A stretch of DNA of 40,001 bases from Seminavis robusta (taxonomy: Eukaryota; Bacillariophyta; Bacillariophyceae; Naviculales; Naviculaceae). Shown piece after piece: positions 1-9,123 of this stretch. Made by a program: the position numbers and the translations under genes. The notes beneath the pieces were generated by a model. That model was not told the origin of the DNA. It searched no databases and saw only the letters and a program-made list of their open reading frames with translations. The stretch's first letter is position 1. Each line of letters opens with the position of its first letter. The stretch covers positions 1 through 40,001 of the forward strand of contig CAICTM010001006.1 in the NCBI GenBank assembly GCA_903772945.1, in the 5' to 3' direction.

Positions 1-106
1 AAAAGAGAGGATGCTTGAGCATACCCAACTAGTACCTGCTGTCGTTCTGCAGCATAATCATTCATCGTCTTCCTCCCCCCCTCCCTCTGCATCGTCGTCT
101 TCGTCC

Positions 107-481
107 TCAGCGTCGGCCGCACCCAGTCGTTGTTGTTCCGGAGCCGGAGCCTCCTGTTGAGCATCCTCCTCGTCGAATATCATTGAAGGCACCGGCAGCA
201 TTGACTGTCTTGACAATGAATTCAGCATCGTCTACATTCTCCTGGGAATAATGTTGCAAACCTGCTCGATCGTCACCATCCGCCATGGCAGAGGCTATTT
301 CGGAGTGCACATCAGAATCCCCTTCAGTACCTGCCATAGGGTCCAATTCTGGATTCATTCTTGAGGGCTGGGACGGTAACTCAGATAACAACGGTCTTGA
401 ACGATCAAGGACAAAAGTGGGCTTGGACGGTAACTGGCTTGGACAGTAACTGGCTAGGACGGTAGCTTCATGCAACGACAA
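107..481 (-). other. Uncertain 124-codon reading frame in repeat-rich DNA
   Basis: An open frame on the minus strand encodes an acidic middle part and a Gly/Ser/Thr-rich end. I recognise no domain. Its N-terminal part is translated from imperfect copies of a GGACGGTAACTGGCTT-like repeat (about 415-560), and its C-terminal part from CTC/GTC-rich low-complexity DNA. This makes a chance frame, or the eroded edge of a repeat-embedded gene, more likely than a functional gene. No intron borders or targeting signal were seen. Confidence 0.15.
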
Positions 482-578
482 GCAGCCACGACAGTAGCTA
501 CCTTGCTTCGACAGTAACCTTGCTCGAAGGACAAAACACAGCCTGGACGGTAGCTATCTTGTAGGCAAATACCTAGAC

Positions 579-644
579 AACCAGTCAAATCAACCACTCG
601 AATCAACCAATAACCAGTCAAATCAACCACTCGAATCAACCAAT
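579..644. repeat. 33-bp tandem repeat, two exact copies
   Basis: Positions 579-611 and 612-644 are identical 33-bp units built from the words AACCAGTCAAATCAACC and ACTCGAATCAACCAAT. They are the most regular part of the longer AACCAGT-type array that follows. No coding function is apparent. Confidence 0.85.
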
Positions 645-975
645 AACCAGTCGATTTCAACCAATGGTTAAAACGAAGGCTAGAGGTTCCCCTTTTCAAG
701 TATTGGTTGGCGAATTTATGAGATGAAACGGCAAGTTCGAAATTCGAAATCAACCAGTCGATTCAACCAATAACCAGTCTAATCAACCAGTCAAATCAAC
801 CAGTAACCAGTCAAATCAACCAGTCGAAAACGTCCTGGTTACTGGTTAACGGTTGATCAACCAATAACCAGTGAAGTTGACTGGTTAATGGTTGTGGTTG
901 ATTCGACTGGTTATTAACCAGTCAACCAGTAACCAAAACCAATAACCAAAATTACTGGTTAGCGAACCCTGGTTC
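645..975. repeat. AACCAGT/ACTGGTT low-complexity array
   Basis: Short words such as AACCAGTC, AATCAACC and AATAACCAG recur many times in the first part. From about 836 the reverse complements (ACTGGTTA, GGTTGATT) take over, so the tract is partly self-complementary and could fold on itself. It continues the 33-bp tandem repeat to the left. Positions 976-1211 hold nothing I can assign. Confidence 0.7.
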
Positions 976-1213
976 TTTTCTCTCCATGTACGCATGAATA
1001 CGTGGTAAAAGTAGACCTAGCTGTAAAAGTAGACCTACCGAAATTAGAATAGTCGACTCGAGTCGAGTCGGCAGTAGGCAGCCCGTTCTCTCTACGGTAT
1101 GGTACCGGTAGCTCCTGCGATTAAATGATGCCTTGACTGTATCGCTTCGTGACTGCGCTTCAAAATTCAGCTCGGGACGTTCCGATGTTCCGATTATCGT
1201 ACCAGTATCTGCT

Positions 1214-1618
1214 GGACCTCTGTGGAAACTCGAGTCGTGCTATCGATCGTCTCCTAAATTCTTTTTTTCGTCTCCTATTTAATGGATTTCGTCTCCTAAA
1301 AATAGGAGACGAAACGGATCGTCTCTTAAATCTTTCGTCTCCTCTTAAATCGTCTCCTATTTCCAACGGATCGTCTCCTATTCTCAACGGATCGTCTCCT
1401 AAGTGTACCATGTAAACTGTATGGTATCGTCGCCTAAATCTTTCGGATCGTCTCCTATTTCGAAACGATCGTCTCCTAATTGGAATGTCTCCTGCTGAAT
1501 CGTCTCCTAAATATAGGAGACGATTGCTTTTGTCTCCTAAATCATTTCGATCGTCTCCTATGCCTCGGTGTATCATCTCTTAAGTATGTTTCCACGAATG
1601 ACGTTTCCACAGAGGTCC
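1214..1618. mobile_element. 405-bp inverted-repeat element, copy 1 (MITE/foldback-like)
   Basis: The ends are perfect 16-bp inverted repeats: GGACCTCTGTGGAAAC at 1214-1229 and its reverse complement at 1603-1618. The match extends to 18 bp with the flanking CT and AG. The interior carries many copies of CGTCTCCTA, some inverted, giving hairpins such as 1287-1314 (12-bp arms, 4-base loop) and about 1498-1525. An inverted TACCAT/ATGGTA pair lies in the middle. No transposase frame is present: open frames inside are translations of the repeat. No clear target-site duplication was seen, so calling it a non-autonomous element is an inference. Confidence 0.6.
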
Positions 1619-1619
1619 A

Positions 1620-2024
1620 GGACCTCTGTGGAAACTCAAGTCGTGCTACTTTTCGTCTCCTAAATCCTTTTGATCGTCTCCTATTTAATGGATTTCGTCT
1701 CCTAAAAATAGGAGACGAAACGGATCGTCTCCTAAATCTTTTGTCTCCTCTTAAAACGTCTCCTATTTTCAACGGATCGTCTCCTATTCTCAACGGATCG
1801 TCTCCTAAGTGTACCATGTAAACTGTATGGTATCGTCTCCTAAATCTTTCGGATCGTCTCCTATTTCGAAATTTTCGTCTCCTAATTGTAATGTCTCCTA
1901 CTGAATTGTCTCTTAAATATAGGAGACGATTGCTTTCGTCTCTTAAATCTTTTCGATCGTCTCATATTCCTCGGTGTATCGTCTCCTAAGTATTTTGCCA
2001 CGAATGACGTTTCCACAGAGGTCC
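1620..2024. mobile_element. 405-bp inverted-repeat element, copy 2
   Basis: This is a second, head-to-tail copy separated from copy 1 by one base (1619). It has the same 405-bp length and the same 16-bp terminal inverted repeats (1620-1635 and 2009-2024). The interior is closely similar, with point differences and the same CGTCTCCTA pattern and hairpins. Equal length and divergence by substitution suggest tandem duplication of an existing element, or insertion of one copy into the end of the other, followed by drift. Confidence 0.6.
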
Positions 2025-2865
2025 AGTAGGGATGGACCAACGACCAACCAGTACAATGGGCCAACCAGTACAATCTGTGCTTTATCATGAACAGCTCTGC
2101 AGTGTTCCTGAGTGCCACTTTGAAAACTTTTTACTGGTCTGGCCTCTTTTCTAGCTAGTGAATAGCTAGCCAAGCGCAACTTTGTTCTTGTTGGTCTATT
2201 CGTAGTGCAGGAGGGTGTCTCAAACCAACTCCAAATGATTGACTGTTCCCTCAACCACCGGAATTGTCACTTCAAGTGGCCAAAACAGATGGTTGAAAGC
2301 AGTTAAGGTCGGTACAGCGCGGTGGGAGGCGGTAAAAAGGTGGAAATATGGCGGTAGAACGGGCGGTAGAACGAGCGGTAGAGGTCGGTATAGCGTGGTT
2401 GAAGGTGGTGATGGTCAAAGCGTCAAGGCAGGAAGGTGGAGTAAGACATCCTCAGTTACAGTCAGTTGGTTTGAGGCACCCCCCAGGGTGCGAGTAGTTT
2501 CACGCAGGCTTGCATGAAACTAACGGCTAGTTTCACCCACATGAAACCAGCACTAGCTGGGCTTGGGTGAAACTATGTTCAGTCGTGCGTGAAACTATCA
2601 ATCTATCTGCAGTACAAGTTTCACGCAGGTTGAAGATTTAAGTCCCATTTCCGCACCCTGCTGCAGAACTTTTGGGGGATCTGGAAGGCACGCCCAGAGA
2701 TACTAGTACCCGAAAGAGCTACCGGTACCTGATGAAGGGCAGGAGAAAACGAGTCCAAGCTAACTCTTCCAACCCACACACTTGTACATCAATAATATAT
2801 AATATCAACGCTACTAATAATGCTGCTAGAGCGTTGCCAGTTACTCGAGGAGGCTGTGCTTGGAA
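2025..2865. other. Intergenic, repeat-bearing, no gene recognised
   Basis: Positions 2290-2420 contain a GGCGGTAGAACG-type short tandem pattern. Positions 2495-2630 contain the GTTTCA/TGAAAC cluster listed separately. The frame at 2239-2517 (plus) is mainly a translation of the GGCGGTAGA repeat and is not supported. Positions 2640-2865 probably include the 3' untranslated and polyadenylation region of the minus-strand cyclase/phosphodiesterase gene that ends at 2866. Confidence 0.5.
2495..2630. repeat. Cluster of inverted AGTTTCAC / GTGAAACT words
   Basis: AGTTTCACGC or AGTTTCACCC occurs near 2496, 2529 and 2617. Its reverse-complement forms (GCATGAAACT, GGGTGAAACT, GCGTGAAACT) occur near 2512, 2565 and 2587. 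The words alternate in orientation at 15-40 bp spacing, so several short hairpins are possible. The tract lies about 240 bp beyond the stop codon of the cyclase gene. Confidence 0.6.
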
Positions 2866-5800
2866 CTACGAACCCAAGTCGTGATTGCTGTTCCTTCGTT
2901 CTGGTTTTCTCATCCCCATTCCCATGCCACGAGCCGACAACTTCCTTATTGGCACACTGGGTTTCTGATTGCGGAACTCTTTCAACGCACTTCGCTCGAT
3001 ATTGCCCATACTGAGAGAAGCTACAGTGCCTCTAGTTGGGGTTCCTCTTCGTGGTGGTGGCTGTCGCCGAAAGCCATGGTGGGGCATTGCGATAGACTCT
3101 GTTTCCTGTGCTTCGGTTCGCAGGTGGCGGAACGACGCCTGGCGGAATTGATCTTGCTTTTTCTGGGGGGTCCTCATGCTGCGCACTGCAGCCTTCATTT
3201 CGGCAATCACCGGTCCCCGAACGGAAGCTTGCCTTTCCAACCTCGCAAGGTCCTTGTCCCGAGCCTTTGCAACCATCTCAGCGGTCACAGCCTCCCCTTT
3301 GCGAGCCCACTCCTCCCTATTTTTTATTGCGTAGTTCAGGTATTCATCACTTGATACTCCAAAGACTCCACAATCCTTCAACTTCTTCGCAAGGGGGATG
3401 ATATAAAAGTCAAAGAAACCAATTTCGCCCTTGTACCAAAACTCGGACGGGTCCTTTTCAGCGCGACCTGCACAGTATGCATTGAACATTTCATGGAACA
3501 GTCGCTCGTTCCTATGCACAACAGAATCAGGGGGGGTCGCTATTAGTACAGGTGATGCAACACACTCGGAGATGAGCAAGGGTTTCTGGACGTACCATTT
3601 CCTGTACACATGCCAATGTTGCATCTGAAAAAAGAAAAGAAACACCTTGTGAGCCAAAGATACCACAACAGAAGTCTCTTATCCAAAAGGGAGCACTTAC
3701 GGTGTGCGAAACGTCCGAAGCTTGAATCAAGTGCTCAAGCTGTGGTGCGTGGTAGAAAAGGGGCGCTATCAGGGGTCGGTTGTGGCGCGGTGAAACAATG
3801 ATACGTGCTAGGACTTACCACGATGGTCGCTTTGCGGTTGACTGCGTCGTGAACTTCTTTCTCTGTCTGTGGGACCTCTCCACTGAAGGCTTTGTCCCAG
3901 CGATTGTTTCTAAGCTGTTTGAGCTCTTTATCGACAATGTCTGCGAACAGAGAACCGGACAGCCTGTTAGCGCCACTTGAAGTGAGCCAAATTGTTTGGT
4001 GCGGCCGTGTACGTACCCGTTGCCATGACCGAGTTCACCAGAAGCGAGCGGAAGCGAGTCAACTCTGATTCATCACAATATATTGCACGCCTGAGTTCTT
4101 TGAATTGGGATTCCATCAACAAATCCCAAGATTGATCTACGCTGTTCTGCTCTGCCACACTCTTGTTCTTGTAGTACGCAGCGACCTTGGCGTTTTCTTT
4201 CACAAGCTGAGAGTTGGGAACACCCGTGTGGTCTGGAGAGAACGAGATTTTGATATCAGCCGCAGATTTCTCGAGAAAGGAAACAGTGACGGTCCTTGAC
4301 TACGTACCAACGTCATGGATCAAGGCTGATAGGACGACAGCAAACTGAGTAAGTGGATCGCTAGTAATCCCATATGTGTGACTGGAGAAATAAATGTGCT
4401 TGGTTAGTTGCAGCCTCAATTGATTGGCAATTGTTGACAAGCAGGCATCACGCAGACAGGACTTACTCGTGCAGCTCGGCAGACATTTTCTCCGCGGATG
4501 TCATCTTTGTACGGTCCACAGCTTTGGGAGCAACAATCCGAGATAATAGTTTCACCACTGTATCGACAAAGCGGAGCAAAGTGAGCATTTTCCGTTAACG
4601 ATGCAAACTGCTGGCTCTGTCACCCTTTCATTGGCTCGCTTACCGCTCATTGTGACATGTGAAGCATGCTGTGAACGTGAAGGCGTGATTAGCAAAAGCT
4701 GTTAGATCAAGCTTCTGCGCATGAACAAATCAAAGCTATCAGAGTGCATCTTCCGTACGCACCTCATAGTTGTGAAATGGATTGTCCCGGTAGTAAGAAG
4801 CAAGGGTGGAAACGTAGTCATGCAATTGCTCCTTGATCAGCGGATCCAATTCCATCTTTTCGGGATCCTCTTGCTTCTTGGCTGCAGAAGCGTCAAACTT
4901 TGGCAGCGTAATGATTTCTCGAACCTCCTCCAAAACCGTTTGGCCATCTGGTCTTTCAAGCTTGACCTCGTCATCTGGAGCACTCAATCCAAGTGCGTTC
5001 CGTCTCGCAATGACGTGTTTGAGCAACTTCGAAAGCACCTCGACGTTCCAGTCCACCAGGCGGGATTCTTTATTTTGCTTCTTCTCACGGGGACTCTTGA
5101 AGCTGCCAAAACCTGACATGGAGATTGCGGGAGGCTTCCTGCGCTTCGGCGCGCCCCTTGGTCCGCCTCGATTGCTTCCGCTGTTGCTGCTGCTTCCGCT
5201 GTTGTTGTTGTTTACCCCACGGCGGTTCGGTTTTTTTCTGATCAAGCCACCTTTGTCGCCTTCTTCCTTTTCCATCTCTACACTTTCAACGCTAGTATCG
5301 TCTTCATCGCATTCAATGATTGAATCAACGCCGCTCGAGACATTTCTACCAAGCATCGTAGGTGGGGGGACAACTTCCTCCTCTTCTACTTCGTCAGGAT
5401 CCGAGCCCAAAGCCATCCAGAAAGTCGTCATTTCCCCCTTGCCTTTGGCTGTTACCTTGTCTTCTCGCTGACGCACCAAATGGGACTTCCGCATCTGAAT
5501 CAAAATATCGGCGGTCTCCTCCGACATCTGGATCCTACCCTTCTGTCCGGTGCTTTCCATGCGGCTTGCGGTGTTCACGGTGTCTGACAGATTTGACGGC
5601 GAAAAACAGAGTTGAGCAACGCGCCACAACTTGCTCCACTATAACCCCCCGCTTTCCCCAGAAGCAAGTCTTACCGCCGAATAGTTGAAATCTGCTGCGA
5701 TCTCCGCGAAGCACACCAGCAGTTACGGGTCCCTAATAAGAGCAGAAGAGTTTCTAGTTGAGGGGGACAATGCAAAATATTGAACCAGGATTCGCGTGGC

Positions 5801-8800
5801 CACTACGGCACCCAAAACTCACCGAATGAAGTCCGAACCTCATCGACAGTTCTAATAGACAAGGTTCGTTTTGCAGTGAGCACCATTGTTTGAAGCAATA
5901 ACATCACTGTTGACTTTTCGTTTCTTTTGATCAACTGCTTCCGCGAGACCTACCTGCTGTGTCTGGACCCAGGTTAACCTCCAACTTCTTTGTTAGCTCG
6001 TAGCTCTTGTACATACAATCGCGAGCAAACCGGACCATGATGAGAGCATGATCGTCTTGGGGCTCTATCATTGGTAGAAAAACGAGAAAGATGTGCTGTG
6101 TGAGAATGTGGCTGTCGAAAAGCATCGATGGCGCACTGAAGATAGAACTACCAACCTGGAAGACCCGTCACCGCCACATAGCTATAATTAGAACGAGTAA
6201 AGTCAGGAATCAGGTTCTTGGTCTATTTCAAAAATTTGCCGACCCATTTGCGTACCAATCTCCCACTGTTTCCACTGTAAGGGAACGTAGGAAACAAGAT
6301 TGTGAGGAGGAAGGATGAACAGAAGAAGGAGAAGCACCCAAGGAGGCTACCACGAACCTTTGAACACGTTGCGTTTCTTTGCAATGTCGTCAAAGCTTTG
6401 ATACAAAGTCTCCAGGAGAGTGAACACTGCATTGTGTGGATGGTTTTTTTTAAAATGAAGCAAGGGGTAAGATGTACGAACTCTGATGAATAGCCAAGTT
6501 GCAAGTACTCTTCCAAACCAACCTTGAGAAGGTTCTCGGACTGACGCGGCGCAATTTTGGATGGGGAGAAGGTGAGTTGAGGCTACGCATCAAGCGAGCA
6601 CAATCGGGCTCGGCAAATTGGAAGCACTTACCCGAACTCCATGCAGTGAAACCTTTTTCGAAACAGAGAATCGAAGAAAACGGTGAGCATCGTGCTCGCA
6701 TAGTCTCCAGCGCAAGCAAAGTAAAAGAGATTTCTGCATACCGGCAATATCCTGTTGCAAAAAAGCAATTCGCACAAAGGTTAGTTGGAATCGAATCGAA
6801 TCGAATCAGCAAATCAAACGACCAGATCGGTCCAGACAGGCATCAAACCCAACTCAACAACATACCGCAAAGAGAACTGTACAATTCGGGAACAAATCGG
6901 CAATGGGCGCACTGTATTGAGCCTCGTCCGGTGTCAATCCATTATCGAGATAATTTTTCAGCCGTTCACTTCCTCCCTTGAACATGGGGTAGCATTCCTG
7001 GCTCTCGTCCGCTCCGCCACCAGCACCCAATTCTTCGTCTGCCGCGGACATGATGGCAGCCGAATCCGACGCGTGGTTGTCTTTGAGACTTTCCCCAATA
7101 TCGTCGAGACTGCTGCTGCCGCGTTTTCTGCTGTTGGACAGTAACTTTTTGACGGCCCGTTTGCTGCCGATGCTACTAATGCTGCGTTTGTTTTCGCCAC
7201 CACTGGCGGACGTTGTGGACGACGCTAGGTCACCACCACCCCCCATGGTGTTGGCATCGGCCAACAATCGATCCCGAATCTTGGTGGGGAACATGCTTGC
7301 GACAATGGCATTGGATTTTGCCGCGGAGACTCCCAATTTGTTGTGACGTTTTTCCACCCAGTCATTGAGTTGTGTCATGCAGATTCCCATGGCGAGCAAA
7401 ACGACGAAGGCCAGAGCCAATGGGACCATGGCAATGATGAGGATTCCTTCCATGTTGTTGTCTTGTTGTTGTTGTTGACTTTCCAGTGGTTCGTTCGCGA
7501 ACTCAAGAGAGTAGGAACAGCTCCCATTTCCCGTTCCGGGCAAGGAGAGAATATCTTCCACCACGACCGCATCGGTATAATCATCATCGACAGTATCATT
7601 ATCCACAACCGAAACGCCGCTGGCGGAGGACGAGGAGTTTCCTGGTTGGATCAAAAAGGTATAGTTCTGTCCACACGTATTGCGCAGACGCGCCCTGCCA
7701 TTAGTAGTGGCACCAGGAAGGATTTGGGTAATGTAGTCTTGCCAATTGATGAGGACCTGCAAGAATCCCACAACCTCTCCTGCTTCTTGAACGCCCCCTT
7801 GACGATCCCGAATGGGTATCAGGAGGACACTGCGGGGATTTTGGTCTTCTTCTTCTACCAATTCCAATCCGTACAGGTAGGGTAGGTCGTCCAAGACGGG
7901 TGAAATGGCCGCCTGGGATAAGGGCAGGAGGGTAGTCACGTCCTGGTAGAGTTCGGCGATTGCGTCGTGCGAGAGTACATTGTAATTGATCTTGTAGGCT
8001 TCGGAGGGCGGAGGGGATGTTTGCCAAAGAGGAGCCAGAAAATTTGATTGTGTTGTGGAAGTAGCGGTAGAGGACTGATAAATGGACGGAGCGACGTTGC
8101 CCGGTTCGACGGTATACCCTAGAAAGTTCCAGGCATCTCGAATCCATGTCTGATGAGTCCATGCGTATTCGTTCCATTCGGATTCTTTTTGTTGCGTGGA
8201 CGAGATGAGAGGAGAGAATGCCAGTAGATCAATTTGGGGTAGCATTTCTCGAATGGGCTGTCCTTGTATTTCAAAGAGCGGATTGGTGACAAAGGGCCAA
8301 GAAGCATTCTCGCTGCTAATGACTGTTTGGTGTGCCATGACGTTGGCAAAGCTTTGGAGGGATTGATGTAGAGTGCGTTGCTGCATGCGAACCGCGTTGC
8401 CGAGACTATGAAACGCATTATCCGACTAGATAAGAAAGAAGGAAGGAAAGAAAAAGATATGAGAAAATAATGGGAACAGAGAGCAGAGATACCACGATAT
8501 TATCTCTCTCCATCCATCTACTAATATAAGTAGTAGTAACGTACCGTCTGAGTATTCTGTTGATCGCTTCGTTCTTGTTCGTCTCGCATGGCGACTCCTA
8601 CTGCCGCCATGGCGACAATGGTAAGAATGGCAAGCACCCCCAGCAACAAGAATTGTACTATCCGTCTGATTTCAATGGCACTGGTTTCTTCTTGTTCGGC
8701 CGTTTGAATTTGCTCGAGTTCTTGGTTGGTCGATTCATTGTTGATGAGACTGGCACTGCGATGCGACGCGCCCATGGGATCGTCCTTGTCGGTATTAGTG

Positions 8801-9123
8801 CCATGAGAGGAACCATCCGGTGATTCACTATCGCTGCTGTTATTGTTGTAGTGGTCAGCTCGTCGGGCAATGGCGTTGTAGCTCATGTCGCGTTTCATCA
8901 AGGTCACCACGTCTTCTTCGTCGTCACCGCCCTTGCCACCGCGTGGACCTCGACGGGTGACACGGGGGAGCGACATCTTGGGCGATGCTGGAATAGCACC
9001 AACCACACCACCATTGGTTTTATTATGCAACGACGAGTTCAGCTTCGCAATGCCGTTCGCGAGGCCCTCAGGGTTCACGCTGTTGCGACGTAACAAGGAA
9101 TCCTTCAGCGCCATGTCCGTCAT
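2866..9123 (-). CDS. Receptor-type class III nucleotide cyclase fused to class I cyclic-nucleotide phosphodiesterase, 20 exons
   Basis: This protein should both make and degrade a cyclic nucleotide at a membrane; fused cyclase/phosphodiesterases are known in diatoms. My exon model (high to low) is 9123-8545, 8425-6866, 6751-6742, 6652-6632, 6540-6523, 6426-6358, 6274-6256, 6181-6156, 6064-5954, 5851-5823, 5732-5675, 5583-4763, 4668-4644, 4557-4467, 4381-4308, 4232-4017, 3940-3819, 3739-3701, 3624-3596, 3511-2866. It totals 4563 nt, 1520 residues, with every junction GT-AG and in frame. The domain order is: Ser/Asn-rich cytosolic N-terminus; membrane helix about 156-178; non-cytosolic sensor-like region to about 517; helix about 520-545; cyclase about 705-860; basic and acidic linker; phosphodiesterase about 1070-1390; basic tail. 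Cyclase metal residues are D714 (DIAG) and D758 (VGD). E754 is guanylate-cyclase-like, but Q830 sits where Cys is usual. N837 and R841 are present. Phosphodiesterase metal residues are H1108, H1168, D1169 and D1292. E1335 replaces the usual purine-binding Gln. The ATG at 9123 is the first in the open exon. Confidence 0.9.
5675..6866 (-). other. Micro-exon tract encoding the cyclase catalytic core
   Basis: Between the end of exon 2 (6866) and exon 12 (5583), nine exons of 10, 21, 18, 69, 19, 26, 111, 29 and 58 nt encode the cyclase core. The 10-nt exon (6742-6751) supplies DIA plus the first base of the next Gly, including metal-binding D714. The next two exons read FTAWSS and VREPSQ. The 19-nt exon gives VETVGD plus part of Cys, including E754 and D758. 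Introns here are 74-114 nt. Joining the pieces restores recognised cyclase motifs at every junction, which is the evidence that these very small exons are real. Confidence 0.85.

Noticed and set aside
1149..1821. Open frames on both strands inside the 405-bp elements
   Set aside because: They are translations of the CGTCTCCTA repeat (recurring RLL, SSP, RRR words) and appear in both copies and on both strands, so they reflect the repeat and not protein coding.
1214..2024. Possible CRISPR-like array because of many regularly repeated short words
   Set aside because: Spacing is irregular, the words occur in both orientations, spacers are themselves repeats, and the setting is a eukaryotic genome with introns.
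2860..3401. Plus-strand frames opposite the last exon of the cyclase/phosphodiesterase gene
   Set aside because: They are shadows of a well-supported minus-strand exon with phosphodiesterase motifs.
4833..5471. 212-codon plus-strand frame rich in Ser and Leu
   Set aside because: It is the antisense of exon 12 of the cyclase/phosphodiesterase gene, whose minus frame contains NTASRME and HNYE.
7343..7885. 180-codon plus-strand frame
   Set aside because: It is antisense to exon 2 of the cyclase gene, which has membrane-helix and cyclase motif content.
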